Source of the DNA: Methylomarinum sp. Ch1-1
GTDB lineage: Bacteria; Pseudomonadota; Gammaproteobacteria; Methylococcales; Methylomonadaceae
Direction of reading: 5' to 3'
NCBI RefSeq assembly: GCF_030717995.2
Contig: NZ_CP157743.1
Location: 124,001-188,000, forward strand
Length of the DNA stretch: 64,000 bases
In this document: positions 9,266 through 18,629 of the stretch, in pieces
Layout: every line of letters starts with the position of its first letter
Position numbering within the stretch: position 1 is the first letter of the stretch
Made by a program: the position numbers and the translations under genes
The notes under the pieces: model-generated
Databases searched by the model: none
Seen by the model: only the letters and a program-made list of their open reading frames with translations
Told to the model about the DNA's origin: nothing

Positions 9266-10738
9266 ATGCAAACACTTCATATAGTCGTCGATCACCTGGA
9301 AGACTGGCGGCCTTACTATCCAAGCAAAGAGTTGATCAGCGCCGAGGATTATCTGTCGTCTCCGGTGACCGGGCCGGACAGTAAAACGCGGGTCATCAAC
9401 CTGTGCAACGATTACGATTATCTCAGCGCAGGCTATTACTGTTCGTTGCTGGCCGAGGCCCGCGGTCAACGCGTCATCCCGTCGATACGCAGCATCAACG
9501 ACCTGGCCAATCACCGCTATTACCGTTTGTACGACAACGATCTAACGCCGTTTCTGGAAAAATGTCATCTCGCCGACACGGAACGGGTGCCGATGAAAAT
9601 ATTTTTCGGCCAGCCCTCTCTGCCCGGTTCGGAAAAGCTCGCCCGCCGCCTGTTCGAACTGTATCCCTGTCCGATCCTGAAGGTCGAATTCAAATACCGC
9701 GAACACTGGGACATCGACGCGATTACTCCTGGCAAACTGACCGAACTCAATGATGACGAACAAACCCTGTTCGCCAACGCCATCGACGCTTACAGTCGAA
9801 AAATCTGGCGTAAACCGAGATCGCGCAAACGTTTCCGTTTCGATCTGGCGATCCTGTGCAATCGCAAAGAAGACATGCCGCCGAGTAACGCCAAGGCGAT
9901 CAAACAATTCATACGCGCCGGCAATGAGCTGGGCCTGGATGTCGACATCATCGGCAAACACGATTACGCCAGGCTGTTGGAATACGATGCCCTATTTATC
10001 CGCGAAACCACGGCGATCGACCATCATACCTACCGTTTCGCCAAACGCGCGGAAAGCGAGGGCATGGTGGTGCTGGACGATCCGGACTCGATACTGAAAT
10101 GCACCAATAAAGTCTTTCTGGCCGACTTACTGGCCGCGCATAAAATCGCTATGCCGAAAACTCATTTGTTGATGCGCGGTGCAACAATTGCTTATCATGA
10201 ACTGGAACGACAACTCGGTTACCCGATGGTGTTGAAAATTCCTCACGGATCTTTTTCCCGCGGCGTCGTTAAAGTACAAAACCGCGCCGAAATGGCTCAA
10301 CAATGCCAAACCTTGTTCAAAGAATCGGCGATATTATTGTGTCAGGAGTACGTCGCCACCGATTATGACTGGCGCATCGGTTTCCTCAACAACAAACCGA
10401 TCTATGCCTGCCAATATTTCATGGCCCGCGGCCATTGGCAGATTTACAATCACAGCGACAAAGCGCTGCAGAAAAGCGGCGGCTTCGCCACGCTGCCGAT
10501 TCACCAGGTTCCCAAGGATGTCATCAAAACTGCCAGCCGCGCCGTTAAGCTGATCGGCGACGGCCTCTATGGCGTCGATATGAAACAATTGCCGGATCGC
10601 AATGTCATTATTGAAATAAATGATAATCCCAGCATCGACAGCGGCGTCGAAGACGCCTGGCTCGGCGAGGAGCTCTATCGCACCGTGATGGGCGAATTTC
10701 TGCGTCGCCTCGAGCGCCTGCATAACCATTACCGTTGA
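9266..10738 (+). CDS. RimK-family ATP-grasp ligase with N-terminal RimK-associated domain
   Basis: 490 residues. About 1-170 is an N-terminal domain often found with this RimK branch. About 190-480 is the preATP-grasp plus ATP-grasp fold, including MVLKIPHGSFSRGVVKV (nucleotide lysine), LLCQEYVATDYDWRIG and the metal-binding EINDNPS near residue 450. Such enzymes use ATP to join an amino acid, commonly glutamate, to a carboxylate on a peptide or protein. The start has AGGATA six bases upstream, and the leader GAGGATAACCATGC recurs before the next gene. It is the first of three tightly packed genes, eight bases from the DUF2817 gene. The substrate cannot be read from the sequence. Confidence 0.88.
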   Translation: MQTLHIVVDHLEDWRPYYPSKELISAEDYLSSPVTGPDSKTRVINLCNDYDYLSAGYYCSLLAEARGQRVIPSIRSINDLANHRYYRLYDNDLTPFLEKCHLADTERVPMKIFFGQPSLPGSEKLARRLFELYPCPILKVEFKYREHWDIDAITPGKLTELNDDEQTLFANAIDAYSRKIWRKPRSRKRFRFDLAILCNRKEDMPPSNAKAIKQFIRAGNELGLDVDIIGKHDYARLLEYDALFIRETTAIDHHTYRFAKRAESEGMVVLDDPDSILKCTNKVFLADLLAAHKIAMPKTHLLMRGATIAYHELERQLGYPMVLKIPHGSFSRGVVKVQNRAEMAQQCQTLFKESAILLCQEYVATDYDWRIGFLNNKPIYACQYFMARGHWQIYNHSDKALQKSGGFATLPIHQVPKDVIKTASRAVKLIGDGLYGVDMKQLPDRNVIIEINDNPSIDSGVEDAWLGEELYRTVMGEFLRRLERLHNHYR

Positions 10739-10746
10739 GGATAACC

Positions 10747-11817
10747 ATGCCAATTGCCTACGACCTGGACTGCTTTTCCGATCACTATTCGAGTGCGCGG
10801 GAAAAATTTTTGCAGACCTGTGCTAAGCAGCCCGGTCAGCTGAGCAGCTACACTCACCCACTCAACAGCGAAGAACTGCCGCTGGCGACCGACGTGTTCT
10901 GGCTGGGCCCTAAACAGGCCGACAATGTGTTGGTAGTCATCAGCGCAACCCATGGCGTAGAGGGATTTTGCGGTTCGGCGGCCCAGATTCAATGGCTGCG
11001 CCATGAAGCCATGCCGCCAACAGACAGCGCAGTCATGCTGATCCATGCCCTGAATCCGTTTGGTTTCGCGTATTGCCGACGCGTCAACGAGGACAATATC
11101 GACCTGAACCGCAATTTCATCGACTTCGAGCATATCCCGGTCAATGCCGCTTACCAGCAATTGGCCGACGCCATTCTGCCGGCCAATCAAGAACAGTTCC
11201 ACGACGGCGATCTGCTCCTGACCGACTACCGCAAGCGCCAGGGCCAACGCGCATTGGAACTGGCGATCAGCGGCGGCCAGTATCAGTTTGCCGACGGCCT
11301 GTTTTACGGCGGCGTTCGCCCCAGCTGGTCGCAGAGGCTGATCGAAACAGTCATTGCCGACTATCGACTAGCCCAGCGCCGACGATTGATCGCAGTCGAC
11401 ATCCACTCAGGGCTCGGGCCCTATGGCTACGGAGAAATCATCAGCGACCATAACCCCGATTCTACCGGCGCGTCACTGGCTAAACGCTGGTTCGGCGACA
11501 GCGTCACCGAGCCGGCCCGCGGCACCTCGACATCGGTGCCTAAGTCGGGTCTGCTCGATTATGCTTGGCACCCGTTGACGGGCGATAACGGTTGTTACGT
11601 CACGCTGGAATTCGGCACCTACTCCCTCGCCGAAATGTTCGCGCTACTGCGCGAGGAAAACTACTGCTGGCAAAGAAACGTTAACACCGAGAAAAAAACA
11701 ATGGTACAACAACGCATGCGCGATCATTTCTACCCAGCCAAACAAGATTGGCAAGAAATGGTGCTGTTCCGCTCCGCCCAGGTCATAGGTCAAGCCATAC
11801 AAGCCTTGTTGGAATGA
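10747..11817 (+). CDS. DUF2817 / M14-like zinc carboxypeptidase family protein
   Basis: 356 residues from the ATG at 10747, chosen over the TTG at 10735 because GAGGA lies at the right distance. The first zinc-site motif, HGVEGFCG (HxxE), is near residue 75. DLNRNF follows, then VDIHSGLGPYGYGE with the third histidine near 218, and LEFGTYS, which should hold the catalytic glutamate. DUF2817 proteins are related to M14 carboxypeptidases and aminoacyl hydrolases. No signal peptide is seen, so it probably acts in the cytoplasm on the product or substrate of the neighbouring ATP-grasp ligase. Its stop overlaps the next start (ATGA). Confidence 0.88.
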   Translation: MPIAYDLDCFSDHYSSAREKFLQTCAKQPGQLSSYTHPLNSEELPLATDVFWLGPKQADNVLVVISATHGVEGFCGSAAQIQWLRHEAMPPTDSAVMLIHALNPFGFAYCRRVNEDNIDLNRNFIDFEHIPVNAAYQQLADAILPANQEQFHDGDLLLTDYRKRQGQRALELAISGGQYQFADGLFYGGVRPSWSQRLIETVIADYRLAQRRRLIAVDIHSGLGPYGYGEIISDHNPDSTGASLAKRWFGDSVTEPARGTSTSVPKSGLLDYAWHPLTGDNGCYVTLEFGTYSLAEMFALLREENYCWQRNVNTEKKTMVQQRMRDHFYPAKQDWQEMVLFRSAQVIGQAIQALLE

Positions 11818-12917
11818 GCGACACCTTATTTCGCCAGGCGACTAAAGCCGATATCGACGCACTGGTCGCGATAGAAAATCGCTGCTTCACCGAGGACAGA
11901 CTGACGCAGCGCAACTTCCAATGGATGCTGGAAAAAGCCCATGCCGACATCATCGTGGCCGAAATGGCCGAGGACATCATCGGTTACGGCCTGTTGCTGT
12001 ATCGACGCGGCACCTCCCTGGCCCGCCTCTATTCGCTGGCGATACTGCCTGAACACCGCGGCGGCGGCCTGGCATCCTCGCTGCTATCCGAACTGGAACA
12101 ATGCGCCCGCCTGCACGATTGCGTTTATCTGCGCCTGGAGGTCCGTCCCGACAATGAACGCGCCATCGCCCTGTACCGGCGCCTAGGTTATCGTCAATTC
12201 AGCCGCAAGCTGGATTATTACGAAGACCATAGCGAGGCGCTGTGTTTTGAAAAGCGCGTCATTTATCCGCAACCGGTCACCCGTGTGGCCGTACCTTATT
12301 ACCGGCAAACCACCGAATTCACCTGCGGCCCCGCCTCCCTGCTGATGGCCATGGCGGCGTTGAAAGAGGACCAGGAACAAAGCCAGGCGCAAGAACTGCA
12401 ACTGTGGCGGGAATCTACGACGATCTTCATGACCTCGGGTCATGGCGGTTGTGGCCCCCATGGCTTGGCGCTGGCTGCTTACCGGCGCGGATTCGATGTG
12501 GAAATGTATTTGAGCGATCAGCAGGTGCTGTTCATCGACAGCGTGCGCAATGCCGAAAAACGGCAGGTCATAACGCTGGTGCAGCAGGATTTCATGCGCC
12601 AGCTTCAGGACACGACGGTCAAAATTCATTATCAGAAACTCATGCTCGACGAACTGACCGGGCGCCTCGACGAAGGACGCATTCCGCTGGTTCTGATCAG
12701 CACCTATCGCATTAATCGCAACAAGGCTCCGCATTGGGTCGTGATCACCGCGCATGATTCGCATTTCGTCTATATCCATGACCCGGACATGGAGGAAGGC
12801 GAACACGCCAGCATGACCGACAACATATACGTCCCGGTGCCGAAAAACGATTTTCCGTCGATGGCCCGTTTTGGCCGCCGTCATTTACAAACGGCGCTGG
12901 TTCTCTCGCGCAATTGA
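11814..12917 (+). CDS. GNAT N-acetyltransferase fused to C39-like cysteine peptidase domain
   Basis: 367 residues from ATG 11814, which overlaps the DUF2817 stop by four bases. Residues 1-150 form a GNAT domain with the acetyl-CoA loop (LPEHRGGGLASSLL). Residues about 165-365 form a papain/C39-like domain with catalytic cysteine in TTEFTCGPASLL and histidine plus aspartate in HWVVITAHDSHFVYIHDPD. The fusion accompanies RimK-like ligases and DUF2817 proteins in other bacteria, a setting proposed for peptide tagging or peptide-derived metabolites. I see no export signal, so toxin export of the C39-ABC type is unlikely. Confidence 0.87.
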   Translation: MSDTLFRQATKADIDALVAIENRCFTEDRLTQRNFQWMLEKAHADIIVAEMAEDIIGYGLLLYRRGTSLARLYSLAILPEHRGGGLASSLLSELEQCARLHDCVYLRLEVRPDNERAIALYRRLGYRQFSRKLDYYEDHSEALCFEKRVIYPQPVTRVAVPYYRQTTEFTCGPASLLMAMAALKEDQEQSQAQELQLWRESTTIFMTSGHGGCGPHGLALAAYRRGFDVEMYLSDQQVLFIDSVRNAEKRQVITLVQQDFMRQLQDTTVKIHYQKLMLDELTGRLDEGRIPLVLISTYRINRNKAPHWVVITAHDSHFVYIHDPDMEEGEHASMTDNIYVPVPKNDFPSMARFGRRHLQTALVLSRN

Positions 12918-13090
12918 GTGTGTTATCTTGTTGCCGTCGGCTACAAGACATAGTCCGTTCAGGGTATGAGCCTCATATCTTAACCCGTTTCACAGTCTCG
13001 TAAGCATTGTCTACTCTAGCGAATAAACGGCATTTCATTAGGACAATCCGTCAGACAAAGACTCTATCCACTTATCGATGGGTGAAATTC

Positions 13091-16042
13091 ATGAAGAGAC
13101 CAACCGTTTCAGCAACCACCCGAACCATCCTGTTATCGCTTGCCGGCGTGCTGCTGCTTTATAGCCTGGCTGGTTTTTGGCTGCTGCCGGCCGTGTTATC
13201 CAGCCAAATCCCCAAACTGGCCCAGCAAAAGCTCAACCGGACTGCGTTAATCGACAATATCCGCTTCAATCCATTTTCGTTGGAACTGACAGTAAACGGC
13301 TTTGCCATCCACAATCGAGACGACAGTCCCTTTGTCGGTTTCGAGCGACTCTACGTCGACCTGGCATTGCTGAAATCGGTGATGAACCTGAGCCTGACCC
13401 TAAACCAAGCCAGTCTGGAAGGGCCCGTGGTTCAGGTCACACGGCATAAACGAGGGGATTTCAATTTTAGCGACTTGCTCCCGCAAGATCAGGCCCAACC
13501 CGAGCCTGAAAAAAATGCCGACGACAAACTGTTTCCCATCGTCATCACCCAAGTCGACCTTTCGAAAGGCAAACTCGGCTGGGAGGATCATTTTCACGCT
13601 CAAGCGCGCAAGGAAAGCATTTATCAGCTCGAGCTGGACCTGAGCAATCTCTCCACCCGCGAAAACGAACACTCGCAGCTGGTGTTTTCCATGGATATCC
13701 AATCCGGCGGATCGTTGCAATGGCGAGGCAATCTGAGCCTGAATCCTCTGCTTTCCGACGGCCATATCAAGCTTTCCCAAGTCAGTTTCCCCAGGCTCTG
13801 GGAGCTTTTTTTACAAGATGCAGTCGCGTTTGAAATCATAAAGGGCAGCGAGCTGATCGAGGCCGATTATCGTCTCAGTGATTCGAAGGCGGGCCTGCAA
13901 CTGCTGGTCGACAATGGCGTTGTCGACATCGACGCCGTTCAAATTGCCGAAAAAGGCAGCCAGGAGCCGGTCATTGCCCTACCCGATTTCAGACTATCGG
14001 GCATCGCCTTCGATTTGCACAACAAAACGGTCAAGATCGCCGACATTAAGGGTAAAGACGCACTGTTCAAGGCCTGGTTGGACCCAGACGGCAATCTCAA
14101 TTATCAAGCCCTGTTTGCCGCAAGTGGTGAACAACAATCCGGCAACCAGGCAAAACCGAGCGCCGCCGGCCAAGAGACGCCTTGGCGGCTGACGGCCGAT
14201 CGCCTGGCGCTGCAAAATTTCGCCTTGCAGTTTAGCGATCAAACTCTCCCGAAGCCGACCCAAATCAATTTGACTAACGTCAACCTGAGCAGTCAAGATC
14301 TGAGCAATAAGTCCGGCAGCCTTCTGCCTATCGAGCTGGCAATGACCGTCAACGATGGCGGCAAAATCAACATCACCGGCGAAACGGTCATCGACCCGTT
14401 CACCGCCAACCTGAAGGTTAACGCGAACCAAGTCGCCATCGGCGATTTTCAAGCCTATATCGACCAGGCGCTTAGGCTCGACATCGTCTCCGGCCTATTC
14501 AATCTGCAGGCCGATATCGCCATGCAGCGCCTGGAAAACCAAGCCTTGGCTATCCGCTTGCAGGGCAACAGCGATATCCAGGACTTTGTCAGCCAAGACC
14601 GCATTGCCAATCAGGACTTCGTCACTTGGCGGCGGCTGGCTTTGAACAACATCAACATCAACCTCGCGGATAACCGCTATGAGATCGAGACGATCACGCT
14701 TGAGCATCCATACGCCAGGGTGCTGATTAGAAAAGACAAATCCGTCAATCTCACCGATGCCCTGATCCCCAAGACCGAAACCGAAACCGAAACCGAAACG
14801 CCGGCCGAACAAACCCAGGCGACTAGCGAACAACCAGCCCCTACATTCAAGATCGGACGCATCGAAATGAGCGAAGGCGAATCGGATTTCGCCGATTTAT
14901 CGCTGATACTGCCGTTTTCCGCCCATATCAATCGATTACAAGGCGGGGTCGACGGCATTTCCTCGCAGCAGAATGCCGTTGCCAAAATCGCCTTGGCCGG
15001 CACGGTCGAAGGTCTGGCGCCGGTCGACATCGAAGGCAGCATCAGTCCTTATCGAGGGGATTACGAATTCAAGCTGGATTTCCGCGGCATGCCGATGCCT
15101 ACAATCACCCCCTATATGGCCGAGTTCGCTGGGCGCAAGATCGAAAAAGGCAACATGTCCTTGAAGCTGCAATACACCCTCCAGGACAATCAATTGACCG
15201 CCTCCAACAAGCTGCTGATCAACCAGCTGGTATTGGGAGACAAGGTGGAAAACCCCAAAGCGGTTTCTTTGCCTTTGGATCTGGCCATCGCCTTGCTGGA
15301 AGACAGCGACGGCAAAATTGTCCTGGATGTGCCCATTACCGGCAGCCTGGACAATCCGAAATTCAGCGTATCCGGGATCATCGTCGACGCACTGGTCAAT
15401 GTCATCACCAAAATCGCCTCGTCTCCGTTCAACGCCCTGGCCTCATTGATAGACAGCGATGGAGATATCAGCAGAATCAGCTTTCCCGCCGGTAAAACTC
15501 TGTTAACAAAAGAGCAACAAGACAAACTAAATGAACTGGCCAAGGCCTTATCGGATCGGCCGAAGTTGCAGCTGGAAGTCAAAGGAACAGCCTTTAGCGA
15601 ACTCGACTGGCCGGCATTGCGAGAGGAGGCGCTGAACCAGCAATTAAGACAAATCAGGGCAAACGAATTGAATCGTGATCGTGAAAAAAAGCTGACGGCA
15701 GAGAATATTCAGTTGAACGACGAACAATACCGGCGTCTGCTCGCCGACCTGTTTATCCGCGAATACCCGCAACTGGCGGAACGCTCATTCTTCGGCACGC
15801 CCCGATTGATAGATCCACAAATGGGGGATTTTTATCGAGTCGCCAAGAGCCGATTGGCGGCCGACATTCCTCCCGATAACGAGCGTTTGCGGAAACTGGC
15901 GGCGAAGCGGGCGCAAGCCATCGCCAGACATCTGCTTGACAGAGGCATTGCCGTGGAGAGGCTGTTCTTGCTAGATGTCGCCGTCGATCCCGGCAAAGCC
16001 GCAGAAAGCGCAGATTCGCTGTTGAATCTGACGGTACGGTGA
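13091..16042 (+). CDS. DUF748 (AsmA-like) large envelope protein
   Basis: 983 residues from ATG 13091. An upstream TTG at 13007 would add 28 residues, but MKRPTVSATTRTILLS followed by one membrane span fits a normal N-terminal anchor. The rest is a long periplasmic beta-rich region typical of the DUF748/AsmA-like group, which resembles bridge-like lipid transfer proteins. A low-complexity TETETETET stretch (about residue 562-571) comes from four tandem CCGAAA hexamers. The last about 150 residues (LRKLAAKRAQAIARHLLDRG) resemble an OmpA-like segment. Role inferred: envelope maintenance or lipid transport. Confidence 0.85.
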   Translation: MKRPTVSATTRTILLSLAGVLLLYSLAGFWLLPAVLSSQIPKLAQQKLNRTALIDNIRFNPFSLELTVNGFAIHNRDDSPFVGFERLYVDLALLKSVMNLSLTLNQASLEGPVVQVTRHKRGDFNFSDLLPQDQAQPEPEKNADDKLFPIVITQVDLSKGKLGWEDHFHAQARKESIYQLELDLSNLSTRENEHSQLVFSMDIQSGGSLQWRGNLSLNPLLSDGHIKLSQVSFPRLWELFLQDAVAFEIIKGSELIEADYRLSDSKAGLQLLVDNGVVDIDAVQIAEKGSQEPVIALPDFRLSGIAFDLHNKTVKIADIKGKDALFKAWLDPDGNLNYQALFAASGEQQSGNQAKPSAAGQETPWRLTADRLALQNFALQFSDQTLPKPTQINLTNVNLSSQDLSNKSGSLLPIELAMTVNDGGKINITGETVIDPFTANLKVNANQVAIGDFQAYIDQALRLDIVSGLFNLQADIAMQRLENQALAIRLQGNSDIQDFVSQDRIANQDFVTWRRLALNNININLADNRYEIETITLEHPYARVLIRKDKSVNLTDALIPKTETETETETPAEQTQATSEQPAPTFKIGRIEMSEGESDFADLSLILPFSAHINRLQGGVDGISSQQNAVAKIALAGTVEGLAPVDIEGSISPYRGDYEFKLDFRGMPMPTITPYMAEFAGRKIEKGNMSLKLQYTLQDNQLTASNKLLINQLVLGDKVENPKAVSLPLDLAIALLEDSDGKIVLDVPITGSLDNPKFSVSGIIVDALVNVITKIASSPFNALASLIDSDGDISRISFPAGKTLLTKEQQDKLNELAKALSDRPKLQLEVKGTAFSELDWPALREEALNQQLRQIRANELNRDREKKLTAENIQLNDEQYRRLLADLFIREYPQLAERSFFGTPRLIDPQMGDFYRVAKSRLAADIPPDNERLRKLAAKRAQAIARHLLDRGIAVERLFLLDVAVDPGKAAESADSLLNLTVR

Positions 16043-16071
16043 GATTGATTCGGCCGATACTTAAAACAACC

Positions 16072-16932
16072 TTAGCCGGAATCGATTGGAATGGCTTTTT
16101 GTTTCCAGCGGCTTTGCACAAAGTCCAAGGCCTCCTGAACATTCAAGTCCCGGGTCGAACCGCCGGTGCGCAGGAAAAATTTAGGCGTTTTACCCTGGCT
16201 TAAGAAGACCGGGCGGTGCGCAGGAGAAACGATGACGCGACAGACCTGCTTGCCGTCCCTGACATGAAACAAAATATGCAGATGTCGACACAAATCGGCG
16301 CCCAAGTTGCTTGAAACGGCCGTCATCAAGGCTTGTTCAAAGCCATCCTGATTGGGTTTTTTCAAGCTTTGAAAATCCTGTTGCAAGCCTAGAATCGCGC
16401 CGTCATCAGAAACACCGATTAACAACGTGCCGCCCCGCGCGCTGTTCATGAAACCGGCCAGAGTTTTTAACACGACGCTTTCCAGCGTACGATTAACCCG
16501 CGATTGTTCAATATCCCAGCGCAATGAGGATTTAAATTCCAACCAAGGGCCTTCGCCTTGCTCGATGATCGACAGCAGATCCTTATCCAACTCGTGTTTT
16601 AACAGCTCGATCCGATGCAGGCGGCGATGGATAAAACCATAGATCGCAAATGACATCAGCCCAAGCAAGGCGCCGATTTCAGCATAAAACAACAGGTAGT
16701 CGCGTTGAATGCTTATGTCCCCCTGAAATAAGGCCTTACTCTGTGTGAGGATGTAGCCGAGCGCCGATATTTTTCCTTCACTGAGCGTTTGCATCTCGAT
16801 GAAATCATTACTCGGCGCCAACACCAACATACCAATGACAGCGCCAATCAAGGCGGCATAAACATACAGTTTTAACTGTTGTTTCCAGATTGACAAGATT
16901 AATAGAAAAAACCGTTTCATACCTTCTTTCAA
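16072..16932 (-). CDS. Membrane-anchored AlbA_2 (Schlafen-type) putative nucleic-acid-binding protein
   Basis: 286 residues. Two N-terminal membrane spans (YVYAALIGAVIGMLVL near 25 and LLFYAEIGALLGLMSF near 85) are followed by a basic linker and an AlbA_2 domain from about 130, with EFKSSLRWD, LAGFMNSARGGTLLIGVSDD and FFLRTGGSTRDL. AlbA_2 is the divergent ATPase-like domain shared with Schlafen proteins, often called DNA-binding. It is usually soluble and tied to a transcription factor, so membrane anchoring is less usual. It is divergent from the SLATT gene, 343 bp away. Function unknown. Confidence 0.8.
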   Translation of the reverse strand: MKEGMKRFFLLILSIWKQQLKLYVYAALIGAVIGMLVLAPSNDFIEMQTLSEGKISALGYILTQSKALFQGDISIQRDYLLFYAEIGALLGLMSFAIYGFIHRRLHRIELLKHELDKDLLSIIEQGEGPWLEFKSSLRWDIEQSRVNRTLESVVLKTLAGFMNSARGGTLLIGVSDDGAILGLQQDFQSLKKPNQDGFEQALMTAVSSNLGADLCRHLHILFHVRDGKQVCRVIVSPAHRPVFLSQGKTPKFFLRTGGSTRDLNVQEALDFVQSRWKQKAIPIDSG

Positions 16933-17275
16933 AGAGTTCGCATATCAGCTTAAAAATATCACGCTTTATAGAGACTATGCCATAGCCAACCCAGTTCAAA
17001 ATTAAGCGCACGATAAGCCTCACGGCGCCGCTGACGAAACCGAATCAAAATCAACTCGAACGACATTTCTCTGGACTCCGGATATCGGCAGTGTTTTAAT
17101 CTTAGCATAGGTTGTTTTGCAGACTGCGAACGCTATGCCTCCAGCACGATTCAGAACTCATCGCAGCTCAAAAATCATTGCTTATGTTGAACAATTCCGC
17201 CTTTTAGGAGTCGCCTTAACCATTCCTGAAAGCGCCGAACTCCGATCTAGCCAAGATGATAACAGGAGAATGACC

Positions 17276-17857
17276 ATGAAAATCGAACAAAAAACCTTAT
17301 TGCAGTCCTGGCGCACGGAATTGATGATTCTATTTCAAGCGCATTATGTCAGATCGATCGCGATCAGGCGCTTGAATTATCTGCTGGGCGTTCCCTGTAT
17401 TCTGATCACGATGCTGGTCGCCAGCTATATCTTTTTCACGATCACTCATAATCCCGATTTCTGGGTCAAAATGATGGCCGGCATGCTGTTGTTGCTCGGC
17501 GCCATCCTGGCCTCGTTGCAAACTTTTCTGAAATATTCCGAACAAGCGGAAAATCATCGCAATGCCAGCGCTCGTTATCAATCCCTGCATCACTCCATCG
17601 ACCAGCTGTTGGCATTTCCTCCCGACCGGGAGGCTGAGCTGGCGGCCTGGTGTGACAAGTTGCGCGATCGCTGGGATGAATTGAACCTGGAAGCGCCCAA
17701 TGTTAACAAGGATGAAGGCAACCCGCCCAGTTCTTACACTAGTCAGGCGCCGATTCGATATGCTGAACAGCCGTCCGTCAAAATGGAAAACGCCACTGCC
17801 GCCGAACCTACCCCGGAAAAAACCGCAAAACAAACGAAAACTGATAAAGAAGAGTAG
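17276..17857 (+). CDS. SLATT-domain two-TM protein
   Basis: 193 residues from ATG 17276, with AGGAG seven bases upstream; the ATG at 17270 is too close to it. Two adjacent membrane spans (CILITMLVASYIFFTI and MMAGMLLLLGAILASL) are followed by the soluble helix KYSEQAENHRNASARYQSLH, the pattern of SLATT domains, which occur as candidate membrane effectors of nucleotide-sensing defence systems. The C-terminal 60 residues are polar and low in complexity. No SMODS/CD-NTase or SLOG partner is adjacent, so an immune role is not shown. The divergent AlbA_2 membrane protein is the nearest candidate partner. Confidence 0.78.
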   Translation: MKIEQKTLLQSWRTELMILFQAHYVRSIAIRRLNYLLGVPCILITMLVASYIFFTITHNPDFWVKMMAGMLLLLGAILASLQTFLKYSEQAENHRNASARYQSLHHSIDQLLAFPPDREAELAAWCDKLRDRWDELNLEAPNVNKDEGNPPSSYTSQAPIRYAEQPSVKMENATAAEPTPEKTAKQTKTDKEE

Positions 17858-17898
17858 CAAACCTGGATCGTAATTATTCAGCGTAGTTTTATCAGAGG

Positions 17899-18030
17899 GT
17901 GTCGGTCATTGATTTATCGGGCTGTCTGCAACAGGAAGTTGCAGTCAGAGCTTACATGGAAGTATTCACGCGTCCCGAGAAATCAATGACCGACTGCCTA
18001 AACCCTGGAAGATAATGAATAGTTACCCCG
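17899..18030. repeat. Repeat family C, copy C1 (no B element inside)
   Basis: Contains GTATTCACGCGTCCCGAG then AAATCAATGACCGACTGCC and GATAATGAATAGTTAC. Related sequence occurs at 20875-20937 and 61177-61237, each directly after a B element. Here TTCAC joins GCGTCCCGAG directly, so this copy looks like an empty insertion site. The remaining gap (18031-18629) holds repeat D1 and nothing else I can name. Confidence 0.75.
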
Positions 18031-18282
18031 GCTCTTTCTTGAAGGGAATGAAGTTTCTGGGAAATCGGACGAAGAAGGCTGGACAAACATCACGAATGCC
18101 ATAGCAGGCTCTAGCTTGAGAGATTTTGTTCGAGATTCGAAGTCCGATTTTTAACTATTCAGTTGGGTATTGAGAAAATATTTCGTAATTATTGCAAAGG
18201 CCGCCTTTGTGAAATAACCGTGCTAAGGCAGGAAAAAGCGGACGCAACGAAATATTCAACCCGCTCCGACCGTTTGATTTTT

Positions 18283-18416
18283 GTAACTCCTCACTCCCAT
18301 TCGTAGGGTGGATAAGCGGAGCGCATCCACCGGGTCGGCATCTTTGGTAGATGCGCCCTTCAGGCTTATCCACCCTACATGCCCTGCCGCGTTCGATAAG
18401 TGGGGCGAGCAGTTAC
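18283..18416. repeat. Repeat family D, copy D1 (134 bp)
   Basis: Begins GTAACT and ends AGTTAC. It contains GTAGGGTGGATAAGC and its inverse GCTTATCCACCCTAC around a loop with GCGCATCCACC and a matching GATGCGC. Copy D2 at 62592-62725 has exactly the same length and nearly the same sequence, which defines the borders well. Non-coding; lies about 210 bp upstream of the MauE-like gene. Confidence 0.88.
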
Positions 18417-18629
18417 TGATTTTTTTAACTTGGCATAAAAGTGAAAGATTCAGGACGGAATCACAGATCCCGAGCAGCTCCAGTATCGCCTCCGCTGATC
18501 TCAAAAGTCACCGATGCCGTCATCGAACAGGAGCATAGGATATGTTGAAAAAAATTCCCTGATGGAACTTTTTTTTCGTAATTCTGTTGGGAGGTTATAG
18601 AGAGAACGTGCATTATGCGAGGCGTCGTG

